A stretch of 64,000 bases of DNA from Diphasiastrum complanatum (taxonomy: Eukaryota; Streptophyta; Lycopodiopsida; Lycopodiales; Lycopodiaceae), in contig CM055095.1 of assembly GCA_029204225.1 (NCBI GenBank), positions 18,747,450-18,811,449 on the forward strand. The letters run 5' to 3'. Position 1 is the stretch's first letter, and each line of letters begins with the position of its first letter. Below the pieces are notes generated by a model. That model was not told the origin of the DNA. It did not search any database and saw only the letters and a list, made by a program, of their open reading frames with translations. A program made the position numbers and the translations under genes. Shown piece by piece: positions 36,960 to 47,934 of this stretch.

Positions 36960-37628
36960 CATGTTGTAACGACTTAAAGTTGTTTAGTTCTAAGCCTAAG
37001 TCTAGAAGATTGAAACTTAAACTAGTATAAATAGGTTCAACTTAAGTTAGTTCAGTTGTTTATGGTCCGTTGGGGGTTTGTCCCATGGCACCAATGTGAT
37101 TCAAAGTTAATTTAGTCCCATAATGCCTTTTTGTAAGTGACCACCACTCCAAGTATATATAGGAGTGGAAGAGTCCATTTTCGAGAAGAATCTCATTTGC
37201 AATACATGCCTATCTTTCTCTTTGAGTGTTCTCCCTTGTGTGGTTGCATGTACTGTGTTACTTCACATTGTATTGTGCATTATTCATCTGGCAACAAGTT
37301 AAGTTAATCTAGGCCCTCCATTATCTAGTAGGGTAAGCCTTAGAGAGAGATTTTAGGTTAAGTCGTCAATGAATTAGGATAAGCCATCATTTGAGTCAGT
37401 TCCTAAGTAGAGAAACGAGAGAAGAGTGGATCTTGCCCGAAGTACTCACCCACTCATTGTAGATCTTCGCATCCTTCAACCTCTCGGTTAGTTGAAAGCC
37501 ATAGCCATTGGTTGGGAAAGCCACAATGCCTAGTCAGAGCCATAATGTATTCTAGTTGGGAGTCCGCCATAACACTCGTTAGTTGGAGCCATAGCCAGAG
37601 TTGAGGGATGCGAATAGCCAACAGTTTG
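36960..37628. mobile_element. Probable solo LTR inside element H
   Basis: About 660 bp of non-coding DNA interrupts H coding sequence (the segment FRPLRHV lies before it, CNADAD after). The insert has TGTTG at the left and CAACA at the right as inverted ends, a TATA box (TATATATAGGAGTGG, near 37157) and promoter-like downstream sequence. No interior genes are present. The flanking duplication is unclear (a CATGT/CAGTT-like pair at best). Confidence 0.6.
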
Positions 37629-38360
37629 CAATGCAGATGCTGATGTAAGTGAATCAGAAGCGGCAGATCAGAACTCTGAAAATTTTAATGTAGATGATGA
37701 TGAATTTGAAGAAGCTGACAAGAATTTGGTGATAAAAACCATGCTAACAACAAGAATAAATCTATGAAGTTAGCAATACGTGAAATTCATGGCCATACCC
37801 TTATAATCCGAAAACCAATGGATAACTAAAAGAGCAAATGGAATACTATGCAAAATCCTTAACAAGATTATTATTGCACATGCTACAGATTGGGATCAAA
37901 AACTACCTTTAGTACTTTGGGCATATAGAAACACGGAAAACATCACAATGAAACAAACTCCTTAATATGGTATGCATCCATTTCTTCTAATTGAATTTGA
38001 GGTGCCAACTTTTCGAATACAAGCAGAAAGAACCAAAGATGATTGTATTAACGAAAGACTGTTAACCATTGAAGAACTATCCGAATCACGAAACATTTCT
38101 AAGAAGATTACAGAGAAAATACAGGAGGAGCGAAAGAAAAAGCATGATACTCCTATCAAAACTGTTACTCTTAAGGTTGATGATTATGCTTTAATATATG
38201 ACTCTCGACCTCAGAAATTCCCAGGAAAGTTACATATGATATGGATGGGTCCATACAAGGTTATCGAAGTATTTAAAAAATGGTTCTGTCCAACTTCAGT
38301 CATTGGATGGTGAATTATTGCCAACACATATCAACGGTTCTAGACTGAAGAAATACTACC
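37629..38360 (+). pseudogene. Element H integrase C-terminal part
   Basis: After a short acidic stretch, HATDWDQKLPLVLWAYR (near 37879) and LTIEELSESRNISKKITEKI match the end of the integrase core and its C-terminal domain. VDDYALIYDSRPQKFPGKL and MIWMGPYKVIEVFK follow. Fossil. Confidence 0.82.
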
Positions 38361-38880
38361 TTTGACAAAGGATTTCGAGAGGAGAATCTTTCTAGCATCT
38401 ATCAAAAATCTTTTGAGCATCTATCTCGAATTTTTCTTTTTCTTCTTCTCAAAATTTTCTTTTTCTAAGCTTCATCATTCCGAATTTTTCTTTTTTCTTT
38501 TATACTTATTTAGTTAATTATTATTGATTATTTTACTTATTGTTTACTTTTTTTTTTTTGTATTTAGTGAATCTCTTTTTACTAACTGTGTAAATATACG
38601 TTATAAAAGGTCATTCACATTTATGACCATGTGGAAGACTGCGTAGGCATGATTATTTTTAAATTTTAACGACCTTAATTCAATTAAAGATCCTTGTTTT
38701 TAGTCACTGCTTTAATTTATGAAGTGACAATTGTCAAATCATGTTGCCACGTAATCATCTTCTCCATTGTCACATTGTTAAATATCATAATTTTCTATTT
38801 TTACTTTCTTGTTTTCCATCGCTCGCTGCTCTCATGATCACTATGACTCTTCTGTCATTTTGTTGCACTTTCGTGATCAA
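38361..38880 (+). other. Spacer between integrase and 3' ORF in element H
   Basis: About 520 bp of T-rich non-coding DNA (runs of TTTTTCTTTTTCTT). A TATA-like TATAAAAGG lies at 38602-38610, about 280 bp before the ATG at 38882. It takes the same place as the CTTCG spacer of G but lacks that motif. Confidence 0.6.
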
Positions 38881-38881
38881 A

Positions 38882-40415
38882 ATGGATGCCACTGCAAGCA
38901 CCAGTGCAACGATCAATTGGAAAATTCGTGCATCCATGTGACTTGCTTCAATTCAGTCCTTAATGGATCGTTGTAGGTTAAGTGATTTGAAAGTGGATCC
39001 ATCAATTGTGTTGTCAGAAATCAGCACCGAGTTTGTTCATTCTATCCATACAGTTGTTGACTTTGATTTTCAGGTTACATTGCGGAACATCACCTTTACT
39101 GTGAATGAAGCCGTATTTTCTGAAGCCCTTGGTTTGCCAACTGATGGGGCAGCCAATGTCACTTCCAAGGATGCTATTGATGAGTCAACTTATTTTTTGT
39201 TGAACTGTTTTGTACCTAGCAAAGGATACAAGATAATCATGGTGAGGGATGCACAGATGAAGTTTTTCTGCAAGTATACAAACCATGTTCTCTTTATCAC
39301 TGATGTTGATGCTACAATTTCAGCCCAAAATGTTGGCTACTTAATAGATGCTCTAGCAGGACAGCCGGTGTGCTTTGGTACCATAGCTTACAAGGCAATC
39401 TTGCATTGGGTCAAGCACAAGAAGTTTGTTGCGGTGGGAGCACACATCTCACGACTGTGCGACCATTTTGGCATGCTTACAGATGCAGAGCATGGTGTAT
39501 TAGCAGGTAGGATGCTGGCAACAACAAAGATTGATCTGTCGAGCCTCCTACAGGGCGCCCATGTTACTGCCATGGAGGTTGATGCAGTAGCAATTTCGAA
39601 AGAAGCAGAAGAGGATGTTGCTGCAAAAACTTCTGCTGCAAACGAAACTTTAGCTGTCGTTTCAGTTTCGGGTGGCTCTCCTCAGAAGAATAAGGGCTTT
39701 GCATATACAAACATCTACGGACGACAAAGAAACTGTCTCCAATAAAGGCAAAGGAGCAAAGGAGGAAGCTACTGACGTAGAGGAAGACAAAGAGAGAAGA
39801 AAGACAATCTTTATAGGCGGTATCACCAATTTTTCTTGGGTGCCAAAGATATTGTGGGAAAGATCCACCCTTATGACCTGCACATACAAGACAGTATGAT
39901 GTAGATGTTCTAACAGTTCGACGAAATGAACAACAACATGGCGATGCTGACGAAGCAAAAGTCATCTCTGGAAGTAGACAACAAAGTTTTGACTGAGTGA
40001 AGTCGCTCTCTGGGCCGACTGCTCCAGAAGTCGAATGAGAAAGCCCAGTCATTCGAAGATACCAATAAGGCACTTTAGGCCAAATTTGAAAAATTGTAGA
40101 ATTTTTTGATTCGTTGAGAGTTGAACTCAATAAGGTCAGGGTAGAAAAGGCTTCTCTGTAGACCAAGCTTCATGACGAAGGCCTCAAGAGAATAAAGACA
40201 GAAACTGCCTTACAACTATGCAGCAGCCCTGGACTAATTCAGATAGATTCGTCGAAGCTGTAGTCTCTTCAAGACCAAATGCTAAAAAAATTTTGAGTCG
40301 AGTTTCTGATTCCACTCAAGAACGACAAAGCACTTGTCGAGAAGAAACTTATTGAGCTGAAGGAGTTATCAGCCGAAACAACTACTTGCTCCGGGCCAGA
40401 TGCACATGAAGAATA
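38882..40415 (+). pseudogene. Element H 3' ORF
   Basis: Starts MDATASTSATINWKIRASM; most of the N-terminal domain is open at 38963-39745. It contains FQVTLRNITFTVNEAVFSEA and LGLPTDGA, matching in place and pattern FKYRLNQVTHTVSFATKALM and IGIPNG of element I. The second half (about 39750-40410) is rich in Glu, Lys and Leu and looks like coiled-coil remnants, as in G and I. The C-terminal PNWPII/TVRQ segment was not found. No envelope features. Fossil. Confidence 0.6.
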
Positions 40416-40539
40416 ATTGATGAGAGGAGGTGAAAAAATCTTTTGCGGTCGCAAAAGCGAAGCAATGCGATTCAGATGGAGTTCAGATGCGATCGCTGGA
40501 CACTGCCAGTTGAATCACTCTTACAGTCCTCCAGAATGT

Positions 40540-43315
40540 AGTCAGACACTGCTGATCTACGTTTATAATCAATGCAACATTCAACAAACTCAACCAATGT
40601 GCGAAATTAAATGAATGAGAGAATCAGACACACGAATAATAGCAGACACATTTGCATTCAAGATCATACATCATAAATCGACATGTGCACAATGGCTACA
40701 AGGTCATCTATTAATTTTTTCTGATTCTTAGAGCACCGCATGCAGATCCACGCAATGCGTTGGCGTGAGAGAAATACAGTTCTCTCCGGAGTGGATGTCT
40801 CGCTTACTAGCGGACTTGTGGATTTCTATGGATCTTGATCACAGAACACGTCTTGCACGCAGGCGGACTTCATCTCTGTATTTTTGTCTTGATTGCTTAC
40901 TAGCATCAGACTGCTACACTATATGTGTGTGTCATCATCTATGTGTCAAGTATCATCCAGTATATAGTCACTCTATCCGTTGACATCATGCCATCAGGTC
41001 AGATAATTGTACTCCTGGGTACTTGCATGATCTTTGTTGGTACTCTTTGGAGCGTGAGGGCAGAAAAGGTTTTGCAATGTTTCTCATGTCGCGTCGTTGG
41101 TTTCGTTTCCGTCGTCTGACTTTCTCGTGTTGGACTGCAAAAGATTCTCGTTCGTGAATCTTTCGCGTGCGTGTCTACCCGTCAGGTGTTTGCAAAACCT
41201 TTGTGTTTCGTGTCTCTTGACTTTCGTGTTCGCGAACATCTTCGTCAGGCAGAGGGCTGAAATCTAGCAAAGCTTTGTAATTAGAAACGTTTTGTTTCTT
41301 CAGCTCCCTCTCAAAAGTCCTTTGTCTAGGGCTTTGGTGAAGATGTCAGCAACCATGTCTTTCGTTCCGATGAATGTGGTCTACAACATCCTCTTTTCAA
41401 TTAGATCCCCGATCAAGTGATATTTGATCGCAATATGTTTTGTTCTTGAATGGAACATGAGATCTTTCATCAGGTGTATTGCAGAGGTGTTATCCATCTG
41501 CAAAACCAGAGGCTCATTCCTTGTTTCGACCAATTCGTCCAGGAACTGCCTTAGCCAGATTATTTTGTTGGCCATCTTTGTTGCTGCAATGTACTCTTCT
41601 TTGCAGGATGATTGGGCCATAATGGTCTGCTTCTTGCTGACCCAGAAAACTGCTACTCCTGATGCGTTGGTGCATCCTCCTAAGACGCTTTTGCAATCAT
41701 CCTTGAGGGATGCCCAGCTAGCATCCTGTAGGAAAGCATCCTGAAATCTGCATCACGACAATAACACAACCCGTAATCCCTCATTGATTGAAGATATTGC
41801 AAAATGCATTTTGCAATCTTCCAATGTGTCGAACCTGGATTTGTGCATAATTGGCTCATCCTGAATACTACATAAGCGATATCAGGACGTGTGTTGTCTG
41901 CAAGGTACATCAGTGATCCTATCAGCTTCCTGTAAGGTGTGAGCTGCATCTGTTCTCTCTCTTCCTCAGTCCTCGGACAGTCATCATTTGTCAGCACCGT
42001 CCCTGCGAGCATTGGCGTATTTGCTCCTTTGCAGTTCAACATTCCAAAATCCTCTAGAATATTTTGGTTTTATCTGGACTGGTGAAGGTGTAGCTTACCT
42101 CCCTCATAGTCTCTTTCAATTTGTAAGCCTAGTAACACTTGGCTTCTCCCAGATCCACAATCTTGAAATGTTTCGAGATGTCTGTCTTCACTTCAGCAAT
42201 TGGCTGCTCACTCCTGCAAAGTATCAAAGTGTCGTCCACATATACAACCACGATGATGATCTACCCATCTGTAACTCTGACATATACATTGGAATCAGCC
42301 AACAGAGGCTTGAATCCCAATGATTTTAGGGCTTGATCTTTCTTCTTGTACTATTGTCAGGTTGATTGTTTCAGACCGTAGATGCTTCTATGCATTATGC
42401 ATGCATAGTCAGGAAGTGAATCTGAGACATATCCTGGGGGTTGATTCGTCTAGTTCTCCATGCAAGAAGGTTGTCTTCTCGTCCACAATGTGGATTCTGA
42501 GGTCATAAGCTATTGCATATGCAAATAACAGATGTAGGGACAATAGAGAAGGTTTTAGAATAGTCAATACCATATCTCTGAAAAAATCCCTTCGCTATCA
42601 GTCTTGCCTTGTATTTTGAAATGTTTCCATCTGGTTCGTATTTGAGCTTGAAAACCCATTTATAGTTGACAGTCTTGCGCTTATGTGGTAATGGCTCCAA
42701 TATTCATACCTGGTTCTTCGTCATGGAATCCATCTCTTCGTTCATGCCTTGGATCCATCTGTCCTTTTCTGTACTTTCAATCGCTTCCTTGAAAGTCTAT
42801 GGTTCGCCATTGAATCCGCAGAACTCTTCTGATATGGAAGCTGAGTTGCTTGACACATATCTTGCTGGCGCTCTTTGTGGTCTTGTTGACCTTCTAGGAG
42901 ATCCTCCTGAAACAACAATGTCTTTTCCTTTGTCTACTTTGCTCGGCCTGGAACCACCTTGGTTTATAGGAACTGTAGCAGCAAGCTGCCTCTCGAATCT
43001 TTCTTCTTCAGATTCGTCGTTCGAATTGGAGACGACTCAAAAATTTTCGTTTTCGTATTTGTCCTCTGCTCCCTCTGTCACTTGCGACAGGTCATAGTAT
43101 TGACTCTCCATAACTTTGTAGCTGACAGGATCGTCATCGGCCATTGTCCTGCTCTCATCAAATCTGACATCTCTCATTGTATTCACAGTGTTCGTGTCTG
43201 GCATGTAGACTCTGTAGTATGACGAGTTGTTGTCATAATCTACCAGAAATCTCTACTCGGCTTTCACCATTGATCTTAGAATGTCCTTTTTAGTGGATTT
43301 GATATCTAACATCTT
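40540..43315 (-). mobile_element. Ty1/Copia element E (fossil, incomplete)
   Basis: Minus strand. Parts: region between integrase and RT (about 42720-43310), RT (41680-42700), RNase H (41381-41620), polypurine tract (minus-strand GAGAGGGAGC ending at 41304) and a 3' LTR from 41303 leftwards to about 40540 (left end not fixed). No gag, integrase core or 5' LTR is seen. Related in lineage to C. Broken, with many breaks. Confidence 0.82.
41381..42705 (-). pseudogene. Element E RT and RNase H
   Basis: Minus strand. RT starts near 42700 with [20 protein letters not shown] and ARLIAKGF and continues to LTPYRKLIGSLMYLADNTRP and DIAYVVFRMSQLCTNPGSTH. RNase H has SCKEEYIAATKMANKIIWLR and FHSRTKHIAIKYHLIGDLI. 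Typical Copia. Fossil. Confidence 0.88.
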
Positions 43316-43343
43316 GGTTCCCCAAATTTGGAGGGGGGGAGTC

Positions 43344-43351
43344 TATATAAG
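43344..43351 (+). promoter_or_regulatory. TATA box ahead of the 3' ORF of element I
   Basis: TATATAAG lies 210 bp upstream of an ATG in strong context (CCAAGATGGTG, 43561). The stretch between reads like a plant 5' leader, without upstream ATGs in good context. That it drives the ORF is inference. Confidence 0.5.
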
Positions 43352-43560
43352 GAGGTGGGATCCATTCAAAACTCACACTCGCTAGAGACATGCTGCCGAA
43401 ATTTTCCAGCATCCCCAAAGCACAATCCAGCAGTCATAAAGGTCATCCATTCATTCTAAAAGCTCACTTGCTATATTTAGCAACATTTATTGCTCCTTTT
43501 CACTTTTGAACTTACTATTTCGAGAAAATTAAGCACTTTTTGGGCTTAAAATTTGCCAAG

Positions 43561-46430
43561 ATGGTGAAGGAGGATAAGGATAAAGGCAAAGCCATAATTG
43601 ATCCTACACGACCAGTCAAAAAGCTCAAGCTCACACAAGAGTTGGACCCAGATTTCATTATGGGAGAAAATTTTCTCACTCCACACGCATCAGATGACGA
43701 AATGATGGAGGAAAAGCCGGCCATACCAGAACTCCTCCCGATGCCAAAACCCTACGAGGCACAAAAATGGTGGAAATCAGGGGAGCCCCTATTGAAGACC
43801 TGCGGATTTCAAGACTATTCTCCTCCTGTACGCCAATTCATGATCATTGTGGAATATACATTCCGCTCAACCGTTCAGGATATTCCGAGCTTCAAGTACA
43901 GGCTGAACCAAGTGACACACACCGTCTCATTTGCCACAAAAGCTCTTATGGCAATTGGCATTCCTAACGGGCCAAGGCGCATGTCCACACACAAGACAAG
44001 GGCCGTGAAAGTCAAAAAGTATATGGACATTACTAAAAAGGCATGGCGCACGAATGATGGCCTATTACTTGAAGCCATCGTTGATGAAGTTCTTCAAGGA
44101 GCTGCTATCTTCGTAGTCAACCTTTTTGAGGTGGCAAGGTCAAGAAAGGCTCGCATTTCAATGACCTTCTTTATGTACCTACTAGCTGCTATTATTGAGC
44201 CAGATGGATACAACTATAGTTGGCCTCACCTAGTCCAAGAAATTTTTTTTAAGGCCCTTCTCTCTCCAAAGAGCATACTGCGGTGGGACCACTTCTCACT
44301 CAACTAGCAATACACCAAGCGAGCGACCTAATTGATCCTTCAACGAACTTTCCAGCAGAATCCCCCATTGAGGCCACGTCTTCTAAGACAAAATCTAAAA
44401 AGTCCACGCTAGAGGATAGGGATTGGCAGCAAGCAGTCCAACATCTTTCGGCACAAGCAGCAGTCCAAGCCGCACCCAACTCGCCCAAACATCCTTTTGC
44501 CATGCAGTTGGAATCCATACTAATGGATGAAGCAGCATCACCAGCAGTAGCAATGGCTATTCCAACTAGCCCTTCAAGGCAGAGCAGCCGACTCCAGGAG
44601 CTACTCAAGCGGAAGCCATCTTTTAAGCTTCCCCCTCTACCCCAGATTCCAACAGAGATCAACTCACCACCAAGGCACACAACTATCGAAGATCAGCCTA
44701 AAGATACCATGGTAGCAGATACCTCCAAAGAGGCTCCAGACACTCAAGGGGAAGAGATTATCATTCTTGATCAAGGAGAAGGGTCGCCCATGCACACCTA
44801 TATGGGATACCCTGATGGAACTGACCCCCCCGATGTGTACGATAAAAATCTGCCTCAGAATGTAGAGGCTCAAACAGCCCCATCTAGAGCCATCCACATG
44901 ATCCTAGATTTTGGCAAGCCACCAGAGGAGGTTGATGTCCCAACAGCCAGTGCACTTTCTCATGCACACAGCCTGATCAGGGATCTCAACTGGTTGTTGC
45001 AAGATTGACTTCAACAATGCAACAAGAAATGGATGCAATGCGTTCTAGCATCCAATCACACCAACAACTGGCATCAACATGGCAATAAACATAGAAACAC
45101 CATGACACCCAACTCCAGGCAGAAAATCAGCGGACCTCACGCCAAATCAATATAACTCTTGGAAAAGAAGCGGTCATCAAAACCTGGAAAAAAAATGTGC
45201 AACGACAAAAAACAAACAATTGATTTCTATCTTTCAGTTCCACTGCAACCAAATTCATCTTCGGTCCTCGTAGAAACATACATTGAGCTCTTAGCCAAAC
45301 TTCAGACTTGTCATACAACATTGCAGAATTTTGAAGCTCAACAATCTGAATATACCCAACCATTCATTGAGGTAATTATTGGATTGGAGAAACAAAACGC
45401 AGAGCTAGAAAAACAGCTTGATGTTTTGCTTGCGACCAGAGAACCTCCTGCCACACCTCAAAGCGCCCCACCAGCCAGCGCACAAGCCTCCAACCCGGCC
45501 CATGTTGACTTTGATGCATCCTTTTCTATTGACGACATTCTCGAGGAAGACCCATCTGCGGCTGCCGCCACACCGGACCTTCTGTCCCCTGGTGGTTCAC
45601 GCACAACAAGGCCAAGCCACGGCATAACCCCACCTAGAGCCAGAACTATATTTAAAAAACCACAGTCACTGGAAGAATCCATCCAAGAGTACGAGGCCAC
45701 TTATCCAGAAGACGAGATACGAGGGGGATATGTGTTGCCATGCTCCGCAGCTGAAATCAAAGGCGAGGAAGAACAGATCATCGCGCAGCTGGCACCCCAA
45801 CCCATATGGCGCAACGTCCTCTTCAAGGATGACAAAAAGGTCTTGGATGAATATTTTCGGATTCCCAGGTATCTGTGCTTGAATCCCTGCTATCTACCCA
45901 TCCCCAGGCGAGCAACGTGGCCCGAAAAACAGGAGGATGCCAGTGCACCACCAAACTGGCCCATCATTCCAAACTCCAGGAATTGGAAGAACCAAGCAAA
46001 TTTCCAGTACGCCTTGGAGTAGTTTCATCACAAGCACCACCAATCGGTTGATTCCACGGTGCGGCAAGCGGCGCTCAACTGCAAGGAGCTTCCTTAGTAT
46101 TCTCGAATCCATTGGGATCGCTCCTTGGGTCCCTTGTTTTTTGATCCCAACACCCCTTTCCCTAGTCTTAAACGAAAGGACCAATTAACCATGGCAAAAA
46201 TTTATTATCGAGCAGCAATGATGGCATCCCAACATGCAGCGCGAGTGGAAGAGTGGCAACGCTTCCAATGGTTGCCCCATAGCTCCATGTGTTTGGGCCT
46301 CTCAAGGATGACAGCACTATACGAGCCCAAGCACTGGAGGGTTATAGAAAACTCATCCAGGAAATCCGCAAGACCAATGAAGCGCAGGACGCCGAGCTGC
46401 AGGAAGCCCTATTCAAGTGAATCGCCATGG
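43561..46430 (+). pseudogene. Element I 3' ORF (same type as in G and H)
   Basis: Begins MVKEDKDKGKAIIDPTRPVK with a basic KKLKL patch. N-terminal domain (about 43740-44300): WWKSGEPLLKTCGFQDY, FKYRLNQVTHTVSFATKALM, WRTNDGLLLEAI, ARSRKARISMTFF. Pro/Ser/Glu-rich linker (about 44300-44960), then a Gln/Glu-rich coiled coil (about 45010-45430, for example LEKQNAELEKQLDVLLATRE). The C-terminal segment (about 45700-46200) has PCYLPIPRRATWPE, PNWPII and STVRQAALN, matching element G. No transmembrane segment or signal peptide. Fossil. Confidence 0.65.
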
Positions 46431-46457
46431 AACTGGCAACCATTTAGAGCAAGGGAG

Positions 46458-47400
46458 TGTGGGGGCCGGAATACAAGGCCCAAGGGGCATTTCAATGGAG
46501 CTTGGGAGAACTCAGGAAAGTAGTACCTTATAGGGATGAAGCTAATGTAAATATCAATTTTGCATAATTAATGGCCCAAGCATGGCATCCTGCGTGTATA
46601 AGCCCATCTTGAAGAGCCGTCAGTACATAAGTTGCGTTAGGCCCCAAGTATGGCACCCTGCATGCATAAGTCCAACTTGTGGTGCCATTAGTCACTAGGG
46701 GGCATGAAACCAATTTTTGCAAGTCTCAAGGTTTAAACTTAGACTTAAAAAAGTATGCAAAAGTCAATGTCAAGATTCTAAAAAGAACTTGCATTCTATA
46801 TTGAGACTTGAAATTCCTAGTCTCATAAGTAAATGTGAAAAGGACACTCCATAAGCTTCTATAAAGAGAAGCCCCTTCTATGTAATTTGGATTCTTAATG
46901 TATGAGAGCTAAGTGCTGCCATTGTGGGTCCACTTGTGCTAATTTTGGTGTTTTGCTAAATTTAGTGTGACTTTGTGTAGTATGCATATTTGCTTAAGTT
47001 CTTGCTATTTTAGCCCCATTTTAGCACAAGTGCTTCCTCTTTGAGTGTTTCTATTTCTATTTAAGCTTGTAGAGTGTGGTTAAAAAGAGTAGATTGGATG
47101 TTAGAGTGAGAGTGGGTGGAAGAGTGTGTGTGTGAGTGTGTTGGAAGAATGTGAGAGAAGTGAGATAGAGTTTGGTGATGTTTTGGTTGGAATGCTATTT
47201 GTTTGCAAGTAGAACTAGATGGTAACACTCTTTGTTTTGCAAGCATCTTCATGGCTCCTAGGTTCGAGCCCGCTTCCCATGCTACAAACAACTTAGGAGG
47301 AAAAGGTGGAAACCTTCTACTTCTTGAAAACAGTGGATCAATCGGTATTCTCAACCAAGTGGAAAAAAAGATTCCAAGTGGGTGAATTTTTCCAGGTTTT
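46458..47400 (+). repeat. 3' LTR of element I
   Basis: Starts TGTGGGGGCC after a purine tract. Two copies of the box GGCAYYCTGCRTGYRTAAG occur 68 bp apart (46584-46602 and 46652-46670). A TATA box (CTATAAAGAGAAG, near 46858) is followed by transcribed-looking sequence with a TG-rich stretch near 47120. The right end is set only roughly. Confidence 0.55.
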
Positions 47401-47744
47401 ATTTGCTTGTCGTTAAGGTCCGTCTCTCTCGAAATTTTCTAGAGTTTTATGGAAGATTGTCCATGGAGGCCAATTTGTGAGGCTTTTGCTTGCGTAGCTC
47501 AAATTTTCTGTAGATCTGAATTTTCCAACCAATTTACTTTCATTTTAGGGATCATTGATGATGAAATTAATGATGCACTCTGGTTCTTTTCATGATTTAC
47601 GGCTCTAGGCTATGTTTTTGGTCAAAAATTGCATGTTTTTCATGGTTTTTTGGCTAAAAATTGATATTAAGAGCTAAAATCCAGCAAGATCAGATTATTA
47701 GGATGGCTATAATCCTGTATATTGAGTTTCATGTGGGTGAGAAA
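47401..47744. other. Unassigned DNA between elements I and J
   Basis: No coding sequence. Part of it (47610-47740) loosely resembles 9650-9760. It may be the rest of the LTR of I or a separate old repeat. Confidence 0.4.
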
Positions 47745-47912
47745 GAGTCACAGTTTGTGCACGCTGCCGAGGGTCCATAACAACAAGTCGCACGCCAATA
47801 AGACATTGACACATGGCACCCAAAAGACCTATAACTCCATATCAGCGTTTCGTCCTATAACTGAGACCATCACCTCAAGTTTCTTGTTGTGTGCCCTTAT
47901 GGGTACGTAACA
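47745..47912 (-). repeat. 3' LTR of element J (part)
   Basis: Minus strand, starting TGTTACGTACCC at 47912 after the purine tract AGGGGGAGAGAA. It matches 51870-52035, sharing CAAGAAACTTGAGGTGATGG and TCAATGTCTTATTGG. Confidence 0.85.
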
Positions 47913-47934
47913 TTCTCTCCCCCTTTAAGAGTCT

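Larger units (their letters stand above)
34732..40430 (+). mobile_element. Ty3/Gypsy element H, interior and 3' ORF
   Basis: Plus strand. Parts: gag, two zinc knuckles, protease, a solo LTR of another element, the integrase C-terminal part and a 3' ORF like those of G and I. RT and RNase H are not seen. Its 5' LTR end and primer site are at 19023-19302 on the other strand. The right end is ill-defined; it meets Copia E between about 40430 and 40560. Broken, with many breaks. It is the oldest layer of this nest, since C is inserted in it. Confidence 0.8.
43320..47400 (+). mobile_element. Ty3/Gypsy-related element I: 3' ORF and 3' LTR
   Basis: Plus strand. Parts: a promoter-like stretch, the 3' ORF (43561 to about 46430), a polypurine tract (AGCAAGGGAG, 46448-46457) and an LTR starting TGTGGGGGCC at 46458. 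Gag, protease, RT and integrase are absent from the window. Assignment to Gypsy rests on the resemblance of its ORF and LTR boxes to element G. The LTR's right end is not fixed. Broken. Confidence 0.65.

Noticed and set aside
39564-40166. 200-codon minus-strand ORF over the 3' ORF of H
   Set aside because: Complement of the Lys/Glu-rich coiled-coil region; Ser/Phe/Leu-rich with no recognisable domain.
9650-47740. 9650-9760 and 47610-47740 as copies of one LTR
   Set aside because: Similarity is loose and limited to a TTGGTCAAAAATTG core and AT-rich neighbours; not enough to define an element.
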